This document shows, piece by piece, positions 34,908 to 43,192 of a DNA stretch of 50,628 bases; the first letter of the stretch is position 1; each line of letters starts with the position of its first letter. The stretch comes from Spirochaetota bacterium (lineage in GTDB: Bacteria; Spirochaetota; UBA12135; COTS27; JAFLEE01), in contig JAFLEE010000030.1 of the NCBI GenBank assembly GCA_017302015.1, positions 1 to 50,628 on the forward strand, read 5' to 3'. A program made the position numbers and the translations under genes. Below the pieces are notes generated by a model. The model worked only from the letters and a program-made list of their open reading frames with translations, made no database searches and was not told the origin of the DNA.

Positions 34908-36335
34908 ATGAAGCCCCTTCTTTCCCTGATTCCGGTCTTTTCCATGCTCGCCCTCGCTGCCCCCCTCGGGTGGCGCAATGACGGAACGGGCCTCTACCCC
35001 AAGGCCGTCCTCCCCGCCTCCTGGGGCCCGTCCGAGAAAGTGGTGTGGGCGACGCCCCTCCCGGATTGGGGCAATTCGTGCCCCGTGGTGCTCTCCGACC
35101 GCATCCTGTTGTGCGCCGAGCCCAACCGACTTCTGTGCGTCGACAAGCAGGGAAAGATCCTTTGGCAATGCGAGAACACCGTCGACGCCACCTTGACGGA
35201 GGCCGAGCGGTCCAAATGGCCCCAAGAAGAAGCGGCTTTGAAAGAGGCCGAGAAGGGCCTCGCCCCGCTGCGCGCCGAGTTCGAGGCCGCCCGCGCCGCG
35301 CTTAAAGAAGCGGAGACCGAAGCCAAGCAGAATCCCCAGGATGGCGATCTCAAGAAGGCGGTGGGCGGCGCACGGCGCAAGGTGGGAGAAGCCCAGCGTC
35401 GCCTCGACGAGGCCCTCGCCAAGACCGAAGCCGGCTTTCCCCTCGCCGGCCGCATGCGGCCGGCCAAGACCCATCCCGCCAATGGCTTCAGCAGCGATAC
35501 CCCCCTCTTCGACGCGGGGAAAGTCTACGCTTGCTTCGGGAACGGGGTGGTCTCGGCGTACACCACCGAAGGCAAGCGCCTGTGGACGCGCTTTGTCGAG
35601 AAGCCCACCCATGTGTGGGGGCAATGCGCCTCCCCGCGCCTCATCGGCGGCGTCCTCGTCATCCAATACGTGAAGGCTTGGGGTTTGGATCCCGCCACGG
35701 GCGAGGTGAAATGGAACGCACCGTGCCCGAAGGCCTGGGGAACGCCCGAACCGATCACCGTCGGGCGCCTCACCGCCTTCGTCACCGACCAGGGGCAAAT
35801 ACGCTCCTCGGTCGACGGCGCGCTACTCGCCGAGACCGCGATGAAACTCGAGTTCGGCTGCCCCCTCGTCTCGGGGGAACTGGTTTACGGCGCGAGCACC
35901 GGGGTCGCCTGGGCCATGAAGGTCTCCGAAAAGGACGGGAAACTCGCGGCGACGGAGTTGTGGAAGGCGGAAGTGGGGGATAAAAAAGAGCGCTTCTACG
36001 CTTCCCCGCTCCTCTGGGAAGGGGTGCTCTACCTGGTGAATCAGAAGAGTCAGCTCTTCGCCCTCGAGGCGGAAAGCGGCAAGAAACTCTTCGAACAGGC
36101 CCTAGGACTCGGCGGTACGGCCTATCCTTCGCCCATCCTATGCGGTGACCTCATTGTCGCCAGTTCCGATACCGGGAAATCGGTGGTCTTCAAGGCCGGC
36201 CGCGAATACAAAGAAATTTCCCGGCCGGTCCTCGAGCCCTTCCGGGCTACCCCCGTTTGCGACGGCAAGCGGATGTACATCCGCACCCTGGCGAAGGGGC
36301 CCGAGAAGCCCGGCCTCTATTGCCTGGGGGAATGA
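34908..36335 (+). CDS. Secreted PQQ-like beta-propeller protein with inserted coiled coil
   Basis: The 475-residue protein has a signal peptide (LLSLIPVFSMLALAAPLG). A beta-propeller follows, with repeated blades of the type RLLCVDKQGKILWQCEN, AYTTEGKRLWTRF, GLDPATGEVKWNAP and FALEAESGKKLFEQ. After the first blade an insertion of about 80 residues (roughly 95-175) is rich in Glu, Lys and Ala with heptads (EEAALKEAEKGLAPLR; RRKVGEAQRRLDEAL), a predicted coiled coil. No catalytic PQQ-enzyme Cys pair is evident, so a binding or assembly role (BamB-like) is more likely than dehydrogenase. GGAG lies 4 nt before the chosen ATG. The alternative ATG at 34860 would add 16 residues containing an Arg pair. 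Confidence 0.8.
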   Translation: MKPLLSLIPVFSMLALAAPLGWRNDGTGLYPKAVLPASWGPSEKVVWATPLPDWGNSCPVVLSDRILLCAEPNRLLCVDKQGKILWQCENTVDATLTEAERSKWPQEEAALKEAEKGLAPLRAEFEAARAALKEAETEAKQNPQDGDLKKAVGGARRKVGEAQRRLDEALAKTEAGFPLAGRMRPAKTHPANGFSSDTPLFDAGKVYACFGNGVVSAYTTEGKRLWTRFVEKPTHVWGQCASPRLIGGVLVIQYVKAWGLDPATGEVKWNAPCPKAWGTPEPITVGRLTAFVTDQGQIRSSVDGALLAETAMKLEFGCPLVSGELVYGASTGVAWAMKVSEKDGKLAATELWKAEVGDKKERFYASPLLWEGVLYLVNQKSQLFALEAESGKKLFEQALGLGGTAYPSPILCGDLIVASSDTGKSVVFKAGREYKEISRPVLEPFRATPVCDGKRMYIRTLAKGPEKPGLYCLGE

Positions 36336-36364
36336 AGCGGGGGCGCGGGAGGGCCGGAATAGGC

Positions 36365-36396
36365 AAAAAAAAGCCCACGGCAGGCGCCGTGGGCTT
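36365..36396 (-). terminator. Rho-independent terminator of tRNA-Asn
   Basis: On the minus strand AGCCCACGGC (36395-36386), a 4-nt loop and GCCGTGGGCT (36381-36372) are followed by eight T, 6 nt after the tRNA 3' end. Confidence 0.9.
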
Positions 36397-36400
36397 CATG

Positions 36401-36473
36401 CTCCCCGAGCAGGACTCGAACCTGCGACCAGGTGATTAACAGTCACCTGCTCTACCAACTGAGCTATCGAGGA
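36401..36473 (-). tRNA. tRNA-Asn (anticodon GTT)
   Basis: The minus-strand sequence begins TCCTCGATAGCTCAGTTGG and folds as a cloverleaf of 73 nt. It has a 7-bp acceptor (one T-G pair), D-loop AGTTGGTAGA, anticodon loop CTGTTAA with GTT, T-arm GGTTCGAGTCC and discriminator G73. The 3' CCA is not encoded. It has its own promoter with a 5-6 nt leader and its own terminator, so it is a single-gene unit. Confidence 0.97.
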
Positions 36474-36485
36474 ATCGCAAGATTA

Positions 36486-36514
36486 ATTATAGAATTTGAG
36501 GAAACGCCTGTCAA
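36486..36514 (-). promoter_or_regulatory. Perfect-consensus sigma70 promoter of tRNA-Asn
   Basis: Minus strand TTGACA (36514-36509), 17 bp, TATAAT (36491-36486). The tRNA begins 12 nt beyond the -10, so the primary transcript would need to lose only about 5 nt at its 5' end. The -35 ends 6 bp before the opposite GTG of the regulator gene. A plus-strand TAGAAT (36490-36495) overlaps the -10. Confidence 0.85.
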
Positions 36515-36520
36515 ATCACC

Positions 36521-37654
36521 GTGAATAAACCCAAAAAGGGCCGCACCAAGGTCCACCACCGCCGCCTGCCCGATTACTTGCGCGACCTGATCATCCAGGG
36601 CGAACTCATCCGGCCGGGGCTTTCCAACGGCGAGCGCCTCCCCGGAAGCCGCGCCCTGGCCGAGAAGTATTCGGTCAGCCAGATTACCCTCATGCGGGTG
36701 CTCAAGGAATTGGTGGACGAGGGCATCCTCACCGGCGAAGAACGCCGCCGCCATACCGTGCGCGATATCGCCCGTTGCCGCAACCTCACCCAGCACCGGG
36801 GGGTCGTCACGGTCCTGGTCCCCGAACTGGATTATTTTAGGGATTTCACCCGGGGCCTCGAGGAGGGCCTCAAGCAGCACGCCCCCGAGCGCGGATTGCG
36901 CCTGAGGGTCCAAAGCTACCAATGGGACGACGCCTCCATGCTCGAGCAGATCGGCGATTTCCTCGAATCCCGGCGTTCGGTCGGCATGGTGCTCAAACTC
37001 GCCGAGGCCCCGGGCTACGAGAAGAGCCTGGAGGGCCTCCTCGGTTCGGGGGTGCCCGTGGTGCTCTTCGATACCGCCCACCCCAAATGTGATAGCGTCG
37101 TCATCGACCAGACCGCCGGCGTCCACCGGGCCCTCGATTACCTCGCCGAGACGGGCCATGAGACCCTGTGCTATCTGGGCCGTTTCACCGGGCGCGAATC
37201 CATCGAGCGCGGCCGCGAGGCCGCCTTCCGCTCCTGGTTCGCCGCGCGGGGCAGGGAGATCCCCCCCGAATGCCTTATCGAGTTCCTCGGCCAGGCCTCC
37301 TATGACGAGTGGCTTCCCCGACTCAAGCGGCTCCTCGGAGCCTCCGAGAAGCTCGGGGTCTTCTGCTATAACGATAAAGATGCCCTCTGGGTCTATCGGG
37401 CGCTGCGCATCGCGGGCATCCCCGTCCCCGAACGCCTGAGCCTCATCAGCTACGACGATAAGTACCGCATCACGGGTTACGACCCGGTGCCCTTCGATAT
37501 CGGCCTTTCCACCGTCGACGCCCGGCACCTCGAGGGCGGAAAAGAGGCCGCGCGGCTCCTGGTGGCCCGCATGGACCATCCCCGGAGAAAATTCGAGCAG
37601 GTCAGCCTGACCCCGAAACTCAATCTGCGCCAGACATCCCGGCCCCGCAATTGA
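36521..37654 (+). CDS. GntR-type winged-helix / LacI-type sensor transcription regulator
   Basis: The 377-residue regulator is a hybrid. Residues 10-80 form a GntR winged helix: RLPDYLRDLIIQGEL, ERLPGSRALAEKYSVSQITL and LKELVDEGILTGEE. Residues 95-370 are a LacI/PBP1-type ligand domain: VVTVLVPELDYFRDFTRGLEEGL, then VVIDQTAGVHRALDYLAETG and LSLISYDDKYRITGY. The layout is that of AraR-like regulators. The ligand is likely a sugar or small metabolite. It precedes the 2-oxo acid dehydrogenase operon by 104 bp in the same direction and may regulate it or itself. It starts with GTG and overlaps the tRNA-Asn promoter region. Confidence 0.88.
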   Translation: MNKPKKGRTKVHHRRLPDYLRDLIIQGELIRPGLSNGERLPGSRALAEKYSVSQITLMRVLKELVDEGILTGEERRRHTVRDIARCRNLTQHRGVVTVLVPELDYFRDFTRGLEEGLKQHAPERGLRLRVQSYQWDDASMLEQIGDFLESRRSVGMVLKLAEAPGYEKSLEGLLGSGVPVVLFDTAHPKCDSVVIDQTAGVHRALDYLAETGHETLCYLGRFTGRESIERGREAAFRSWFAARGREIPPECLIEFLGQASYDEWLPRLKRLLGASEKLGVFCYNDKDALWVYRALRIAGIPVPERLSLISYDDKYRITGYDPVPFDIGLSTVDARHLEGGKEAARLLVARMDHPRRKFEQVSLTPKLNLRQTSRPRN

Positions 37655-37742
37655 ATTCGGCCTTTTAACCCGTCCCGCCGTCAAGTCAAGTTGCCAATTA
37701 CGGGGATTTCCGGGCCCTTGGAAAGGCGATTCCCCTTTGGGA

Positions 37743-37748
37743 TATAAT
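37743..37748 (+). promoter_or_regulatory. Consensus -10 box TATAAT of the 2-oxo acid dehydrogenase operon
   Basis: TATAAT lies 10 nt before the ATG at 37759, giving a leader of 3-4 nt. TTGGAA lies 19 bp upstream as a weak -35. No SD is present. Confidence 0.55.
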
Positions 37749-37758
37749 ACAAAAACCG

Positions 37759-38766
37759 ATGGACCGGGCGCTGCGACTCCAATTTCATGACCTGATGGTC
37801 AAAACACGCGCGCTCGAACTCCGCATGATCGCCATGGTTCGCAGCGGCGACGGCTATTTTTGGATCGGCGGACCGGGGGAAGAGGCCGTGAACGTCGCCC
37901 TGGGCCTCCAGGTCCGAAAGGGGGAGGGGATCGACTACGATTACCTGCTCCTCCATTACCGAAACACGGGCATGCTCATGGCCATGGGCATCCCGCTCAT
38001 CGACCCCATCCGCCTCATGCGCTCCACCGCCACCGACCCGTTCACCCGCGGGCGCAGTTTCTCGGGCCATTACGCCTACAAACCCTTCAACATCCTCCCG
38101 GTCACTTCGCCCATCGGCACCCAATTCGGCGTCGCTCCAGGGCTCGCCCTGGCCCAGAAGCGCGCCGGCAGCAAGGGGGTCACCATCGTCATCGGCGGCG
38201 ACGCCGGCGCGGCCGAACCCGATTTCGCCAGCGGCCTCATCTGGGCCACCCGGCCCGGGCGCGAACTCCCCATCCTCTTCCTCATCACCGACAACTCCCT
38301 GGGCATTTCCACCCGCAAGGATCAAGTCTGGGCCATGGAGCACATCTCCGACCGGGCCAAGCCCTTCGGCATCCCCACCCGCGTCATCGACGGCAACGAC
38401 CCCGAGGCCTCCCATGCGGCCCTGGGCGAGGCCCTCGAGACGGTGCGCCGCACGGGGCGGCCTTACATGATCGACGCCAAGGTTTCCCGCCTCTACGGCC
38501 ATTCCTCCTCCAGCGGCACCAATCTCGAGCCCGGCGAAGATCCCATCGCCCGCTACGAGAAGAAATTGGTGGACGAGGGGATCGCGACGCCGGGGGAACT
38601 CAAGGCCGTGCACGAGCGCTACCACGCCGAGGCCCTCGCCGCCCTCGAGCAGGTGCGCCTCGAACCCTTCCCCGCGCCCCACACCCTCTACGACCACACC
38701 TTCGTGCCTTCGCCGGTCGACCTCGTCTACGGCGAGCGGTATTTCAACCCGAACCGGGGGGACTGA
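37759..38766 (+). CDS. 2-oxo acid dehydrogenase E1 component, alpha subunit
   Basis: The 335-residue, thiamine-diphosphate-dependent E1alpha has the motif IGGDAGAAEPDF ... LITDNSLGIST (TPP and Mg binding), the flexible-loop region RLYGHSSSSGTN, and the early FWIGGPGEEAVNVALG. It decarboxylates a 2-oxo acid and passes the acyl group to lipoyl-E2. Size and separate alpha/beta subunits fit branched-chain 2-oxo acid dehydrogenase or the heteromeric pyruvate/acetoin enzymes. HYRNTGMLMAMG near residue 74 is characteristic of E1alpha. It is the first gene of a four-gene operon; E1beta begins 2 nt after its stop. Confidence 0.9.
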   Translation: MDRALRLQFHDLMVKTRALELRMIAMVRSGDGYFWIGGPGEEAVNVALGLQVRKGEGIDYDYLLLHYRNTGMLMAMGIPLIDPIRLMRSTATDPFTRGRSFSGHYAYKPFNILPVTSPIGTQFGVAPGLALAQKRAGSKGVTIVIGGDAGAAEPDFASGLIWATRPGRELPILFLITDNSLGISTRKDQVWAMEHISDRAKPFGIPTRVIDGNDPEASHAALGEALETVRRTGRPYMIDAKVSRLYGHSSSSGTNLEPGEDPIARYEKKLVDEGIATPGELKAVHERYHAEALAALEQVRLEPFPAPHTLYDHTFVPSPVDLVYGERYFNPNRGD

Positions 38767-38768
38767 GC

Positions 38769-39821
38769 ATGGCGACCATGGCCCAGGCGATCCGGTTGGC
38801 GCTCCATCACGCGGAGCGCGAGATGGGGGTCCGCGATATCTTCGGGCAGGACGTGGGGCCGCCCTTGGGAGGCGTGTTCGGGGTCACCCAGGGGCTCGAG
38901 ACGGCCTGGAACACCCCCCTCGACGAGCGGGGGATCATCGGTACGGCCATGGGCTTGGCCATGGCGGGGCAGAAGCCCATCTGCGAGATCCAGTTCGTCG
39001 ACTACATCTTCAATTCCATCGACCTCATGAAGCTCGCCGGCAATTCGGCTTGGAACAGCGCGGGGCAATTCCCCATGCAGATGGTGCTCATGTCGCCCAC
39101 CGGCAGCGGCATCCACGGCAGCATCTACCATAGCCACTCCTTCGAGGCTTGGGCGGCGCGCTTAAACGGCTGGAAGGTCGTCATGCCCAGCGACCCCATC
39201 ACGGCCTATGGCCTGATGCTGGCGGCCGTGGAAGACCCCAACCCCGTGCTCTACCTCATCCCCAAGGCCCTCATGCGCGTCGAGGGCAAGGAGCTCCTCC
39301 CCGAGGAGCCCGACAAGAAGACGCTCAAGGCCATGATCGACGCCCCATTGGGCGACCGCGGCGAGTGGAAGCCCCGTTGGCCCGCGATCCCCCGCTTCAT
39401 CACGCCCATCGGCCAGGCCCACGTGGTGCGCGGCGGCGAGCACGTGAGCATCGTGAGTTTCGGCCGCATGCTCTGGGTCTGCCTCAAGGCGGCGGAGACC
39501 CTGCAGCAGGAGGGCATCTCCGCCGAGGTCATCGACCTGCGCTCCATCATCCCCTACGATTGGAAGACGATCTCCAAATCCATCCTCAAGACCGGGCGGG
39601 TGATGTTCGTCAACGAAGATACCGACATCGTCAATTACGGCGAGCACCTCCTGCGGCGCACCATCGACGCCCACTTCTACGACCTCAAGGCGCGTCCCCG
39701 CGTGCTCGGGGGCGAGCCCGTCCCCGGCATCGGGCTCGCCGAGACCCTGGAGGACGCCAGCGTCCCCCAGAGCGGCACCGTCGTCCAGGCCGCCCGAGAC
39801 ATGATGGAGGAGAATACCTGA
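38769..39821 (+). CDS. 2-oxo acid dehydrogenase E1 component, beta subunit
   Basis: The 350-residue beta subunit starts MATMAQAIRLALHHAERE, 2 nt after the alpha stop. It has GQDVGPPLGGVFGVTQGL, ERGIIGTAMGLAMAGQKP, the E1beta signature EIQFVDYIFNSIDLM and SHSFEAWAARLNGWKVVMPS. A C-terminal transketolase-C domain (SIVSFGRMLWVCLKAAE; VIDLRSIIPYDW) follows. It forms the alpha2beta2 E1 with the upstream gene. The alpha/beta gene gap argues for tight co-translation. Confidence 0.93.
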   Translation: MATMAQAIRLALHHAEREMGVRDIFGQDVGPPLGGVFGVTQGLETAWNTPLDERGIIGTAMGLAMAGQKPICEIQFVDYIFNSIDLMKLAGNSAWNSAGQFPMQMVLMSPTGSGIHGSIYHSHSFEAWAARLNGWKVVMPSDPITAYGLMLAAVEDPNPVLYLIPKALMRVEGKELLPEEPDKKTLKAMIDAPLGDRGEWKPRWPAIPRFITPIGQAHVVRGGEHVSIVSFGRMLWVCLKAAETLQQEGISAEVIDLRSIIPYDWKTISKSILKTGRVMFVNEDTDIVNYGEHLLRRTIDAHFYDLKARPRVLGGEPVPGIGLAETLEDASVPQSGTVVQAARDMMEENT

Positions 39822-39851
39822 CGCCGCGCCGGAGGGGGCGCGGGCGAGGTA

Positions 39852-39857
39852 TATAAT
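39852..39857 (+). promoter_or_regulatory. Consensus -10 box TATAAT before the E2 gene
   Basis: TATAAT is 5 nt (TACCC) before the E2 ATG at 39863, inside the operon (41-nt gap). No SD. An internal leaderless start for E2-E3 is predicted. Confidence 0.5.
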
Positions 39858-39862
39858 TACCC

Positions 39863-41101
39863 ATGAGCGTGGCCATGAAATTCACCCTCCCCGAACTGGG
39901 CGAGGGCGTGCAGGAAAGCGAACTCGTCAAATGGCACGTGGGCGAGGGCGAGACCCTGCGCCAAGACCAGAAGATCGCCGAGTTCATGACCGACAAGGCC
40001 GCCATCGAGGTGCCCTATCCCCACGCCGGGGGCAAGATCCTGCGGCTTCTGGTGAAGGAGGGCGACACGGTGAAGATCGGGGCCGACCTCTTCGAGTTCG
40101 AGCCGCCCGCGGGGTTTAAGCCCGCCGAACCGGCCGCCCATCCCCAACCCCCCGCCGAACCCGGCTATATCCGCCCGCCCCAGGGCCCGGTGCCGCCCCC
40201 CGACCGCGAGATGTCCGCCGCGCCCGACCGCATCAAGGCGTCGCCCTTGGTGCGCCGACGGGCCCATGAACTCGGCATCGACCTGTCCACCATCGCCCCC
40301 TCGGGCGAGGGCGGGCGGGTGCTTCTGGGGGATCTCGACCGGGCCCGCGGCCTCACCGAGGGTCCCACGGCGCCCGTGCTCCCCGAGCGGGTGCACATCT
40401 ACAATCTTGAAGGGGACGTGCGCAAGCCCCTCGTGGGACTTCGAAAGGCGATCCTCAAGCAGATGGTGCAGGCCAAGAGCACCATCCCCCATTTCCACTA
40501 CCTCGAGGCGATGGACGCCACCGCCCTCCTGCGCCGCCGCGAGATCGACAACGCGGCCGCCGCCGAGAAGCGCACCTACCTCCCGTACTTCGTGAAGGCC
40601 GTTTGCGCCGCGCTCAAGGCCTACCCCCTCGTCCACACGGCCGTCGACGTCGACGACCGCTACGCCGGCCAGATCGTCTTCCGAAACGTCTTCAACATCG
40701 GCATCGCCATGGCCACGGCCGAGGGGCTCATGGTGCCGGTGATCCAGCACGCCGACCAGAAGAGCCTCGACGAACTCGCCAAGGAACTGCGCGTCTTCCG
40801 CGACAAGTCGGAGCACAAGGCCTTCCGCCCCGAGGACATGTCGGGGGGCACCTTCACCATCACCTCCATGGGCGCCCTGGGCGGCGAGTGGGCCACGCCC
40901 ATCATCCGCTCCCCCGAAGTCTCGATCTTGAGCATCCACGCCCTCAAGGAGAAGCCGGTGGTGGTGGACGGCAAGATCGTCGTGCGCCCGGTGATGAACC
41001 TCGTCGGGGCCTTCGACCACCGGGTCGTCGACGGCATCGTGGCCGCCCAATTCATCCACCACATCATCCGAGAACTCTCCACCCCCGGCGGGGCCCCGTG
41101 A
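39863..41101 (+). CDS. Dihydrolipoamide acyltransferase (E2) of the 2-oxo acid dehydrogenase
   Basis: The 412-residue E2 has a lipoyl domain (1-85) with Lys45 in FMTDKAAIEV, a Pro-rich hinge and a peripheral-subunit-binding domain (about 122-160: SPLVRRRAHELGIDLSTI). The C-terminal acyltransferase domain ends GAFDHRVVDG with catalytic His near 386. TFTITSMGALGG is also conserved. The single lipoyl domain and length match branched-chain E2 enzymes. The next gene's GTG overlaps the stop by 3 nt. An alternative start at 39875 would remove four residues. Confidence 0.93.
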   Translation: MSVAMKFTLPELGEGVQESELVKWHVGEGETLRQDQKIAEFMTDKAAIEVPYPHAGGKILRLLVKEGDTVKIGADLFEFEPPAGFKPAEPAAHPQPPAEPGYIRPPQGPVPPPDREMSAAPDRIKASPLVRRRAHELGIDLSTIAPSGEGGRVLLGDLDRARGLTEGPTAPVLPERVHIYNLEGDVRKPLVGLRKAILKQMVQAKSTIPHFHYLEAMDATALLRRREIDNAAAAEKRTYLPYFVKAVCAALKAYPLVHTAVDVDDRYAGQIVFRNVFNIGIAMATAEGLMVPVIQHADQKSLDELAKELRVFRDKSEHKAFRPEDMSGGTFTITSMGALGGEWATPIIRSPEVSILSIHALKEKPVVVDGKIVVRPVMNLVGAFDHRVVDGIVAAQFIHHIIRELSTPGGAP

Positions 41102-42516
41102 CCCGGTCCTTCGACCTCGCCATCCTCGGCGCCGGACCCGGGGGCTATTCGGCGGCCATCCGCGCCCGCCAGCTCGGGCTCTCGGTGGCCCTCATCGATC
41201 CCGGCCTCGCCGGGGGGGTCTGCCTCCACGAGGGGTGCATCCCCTCCAAGGCCCTGCTCCACGCCGCTAAATTGCGCCGCATGGCGATGCACGAGGGCGC
41301 GCTCATGGGCCTCGGCTTCGCCCAACCCACCGTCGACGTCGCCGCCCTCCAAAACTGGAAGCGCGGGATCGTGGAGCGCCTCGAATCCGGCGTCTCCGGC
41401 CTCCTCAAGAAGCACGGGGTCGAACGGTTTCCACACCGCGGCCGCCTCACCCACGCCTCCGGCCTCGAACTCCTGAACGACAAGGGCGAGGCGTGCGACC
41501 GCCTGGGCTTCCGCAACCTCATCCTCGCCACCGGAAGCCGGGAGAAGCGCCTCGCCGCCTTGGGCGAATCCCCGGCCTTGTGGTATCCCCGCGACGCCCT
41601 CGCCTTCGGGAAAGTGCCCGAACGCCTGGCGATCATCGGCGCCGGGATCATCGGGCTCGAACTCGGCCAACTCTTCTGCCGATTGGGCAGCGAAGTCCAT
41701 CTCTACGACGCGCTCCCCGAACTGCTTCCCCGGCGCGATCGCCGCTTGGTGGCGAGCCTCAAGAAATCCCTGGAAGGGGAGGGGATGCGCTTCCACCTGG
41801 GGGCGCGCATCGACGCCCTCGAGGGGCAGACCCTCGCCTTCGAAGAGGGCGGCGCGAAGCGCCGGGAAGTTTTCGAGCGCGTGCTCTCGTGCGTCGGGCG
41901 GCGGCCCAATAGCGAGGGCCTGGGCCTCGAACGCATCAATATCGCCACCGACGCCTCGGGCCATGTCGACGTCAACGTGTGGCTCCAGACGCCGCTGCAC
42001 CACATCTTCGCCATCGGAGACCTGGTGGCCGGGCCCCAATTGGCCCACCGCGCCTCGCGCATGGGGCTCCTCGCCGCCGAGAACGCCACCGGGCGCCGCT
42101 ATCCCTGGGATGTCCGGGGCCTTCCCTCGGTGCTCTACACCGATCCCGAATTGGCGTGGGTCGGCATCGGGAAAGCGGAGGCGCGGGAGAAGGGATTGGA
42201 AGTGAAGATCGGCGCCTTTCCCCTGGCGGCCAACGGGCGCGCCCAGACCGAGAACGCCACCCTCGGGAGCATGGAACTCGTCTGCGACCGCGTCGACGGC
42301 CGCGTGCTCGGCGCCGAGGCGCTGGGGAGCCAAGCGGAGGGGTTGGTCTCCTCGGTCTCCCTGGCGATGGAGATGGCGGGCACCGCCGAAGACATCGCCG
42401 CGGCGGTCTGGCCCCATCCTTCCCTGTTCGAGGCCCTCGGCGAAAGCGCCGAGGCCGTCGACCACCGCGCCATCCACCTATTCCAGGAATCCGCCGCGCG
42501 CCGCCCGGAGGCGTGA
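41098..42516 (+). CDS. lpdA: Dihydrolipoyl dehydrogenase (E3)
   Basis: The 472-residue FAD enzyme regenerates lipoamide. The FAD motif LAILGAGPGGYSAAIRA, redox disulfide Cys42/Cys47 in GGVCLHEGCIPSK, NAD motif IIGAGIIGLELGQLFCRLG and FAIGDLVAGPQLAH are present, together with the C-terminal His-Pro-Ser/Glu pair in WPHPSLFEALGE. The GTG start overlaps the E2 TGA. It is the last gene of the dehydrogenase operon. It could also serve the glycine cleavage system, whose T and H genes lie 5 kb away; no gcvL is visible. Confidence 0.95.
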   Translation: MTRSFDLAILGAGPGGYSAAIRARQLGLSVALIDPGLAGGVCLHEGCIPSKALLHAAKLRRMAMHEGALMGLGFAQPTVDVAALQNWKRGIVERLESGVSGLLKKHGVERFPHRGRLTHASGLELLNDKGEACDRLGFRNLILATGSREKRLAALGESPALWYPRDALAFGKVPERLAIIGAGIIGLELGQLFCRLGSEVHLYDALPELLPRRDRRLVASLKKSLEGEGMRFHLGARIDALEGQTLAFEEGGAKRREVFERVLSCVGRRPNSEGLGLERINIATDASGHVDVNVWLQTPLHHIFAIGDLVAGPQLAHRASRMGLLAAENATGRRYPWDVRGLPSVLYTDPELAWVGIGKAEAREKGLEVKIGAFPLAANGRAQTENATLGSMELVCDRVDGRVLGAEALGSQAEGLVSSVSLAMEMAGTAEDIAAAVWPHPSLFEALGESAEAVDHRAIHLFQESAARRPEA

Positions 42517-42573
42517 TTCGGACCCGGAAAGGGCTCCCATCGTAAGATTGGGGAGCGGTTTTGGACGCGGGAA

Positions 42574-43185
42574 ATGGCAAAGGCAACGGTTTTTTTCATC
42601 CTTTTCGGGTGGGCGTGCGTCGCGACCGCTTTCCCCGCGGCGGCCAAAACCACCGCGGCGAAGCCCGCCCCGAAAGCGGCGGGCAGCACGGTGCGCGCCG
42701 AATCGAAAGAGGTGGCGGTGGTCGACCTCCAGCGGGTGTTCGAGCATTTCGTCCGCCTTGAAAACCTGTCGCAGCGCCTCGGCGAGAAGGGGAGGGTGGC
42801 CAGCGGGGATGTCGCCAAGCGCGTGAGGCGCCTCTCCGCCCTGCAGGAGCAAGAACGGCAGCTGCGCGCCAGCGCCGGTCCCCGGCCCGACGTGGCCGAC
42901 CGCGCCCGCCTCGACGGCATGGCCGAAGAGATCCGCTTCCTCCAGGAGGAGGCGGGCGTCCTCATCCGCGACAAGGCCCAGGAGATCACCGACCGGGAAC
43001 GGATCTGGTCCACCGAGCTCCTCACGGCCATCTCCGACCATATCCGCCGCCTGGCCGCCGCCGAGCGGCTCTACCTCGTGCTCGACCGGGGGCCCTGGAT
43101 GCTCTCGGTGCTCCCCCGCGTCGACCTGACGGAACGCATCATCCGAAACCTGGAGCGCGAGCGCGGCAACCTGCGCTTCCAATGA
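42574..43185 (+). CDS. OmpH/Skp-like periplasmic chaperone
   Basis: The 203-residue protein has a signal peptide (MAKATVFFILFGWACVATA) and an Ala/Lys linker. An OmpH-type segment EVAVVDLQRVFEHFVRLENL follows, then a long Arg/Glu-rich coiled coil (about 75-165) and a short beta end (LYLVLDRGPWMLSV; VDLTERIIRNLE). This is the tentacle-plus-body plan of Skp, which escorts outer-membrane proteins. It lies 7 nt before pyrG. TAAGAT at 42543-42548 may be a -10. The Skp assignment is by pattern only. Confidence 0.75.
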   Translation: MAKATVFFILFGWACVATAFPAAAKTTAAKPAPKAAGSTVRAESKEVAVVDLQRVFEHFVRLENLSQRLGEKGRVASGDVAKRVRRLSALQEQERQLRASAGPRPDVADRARLDGMAEEIRFLQEEAGVLIRDKAQEITDRERIWSTELLTAISDHIRRLAAAERLYLVLDRGPWMLSVLPRVDLTERIIRNLERERGNLRFQ

Positions 43186-43192
43186 TCCCCCC

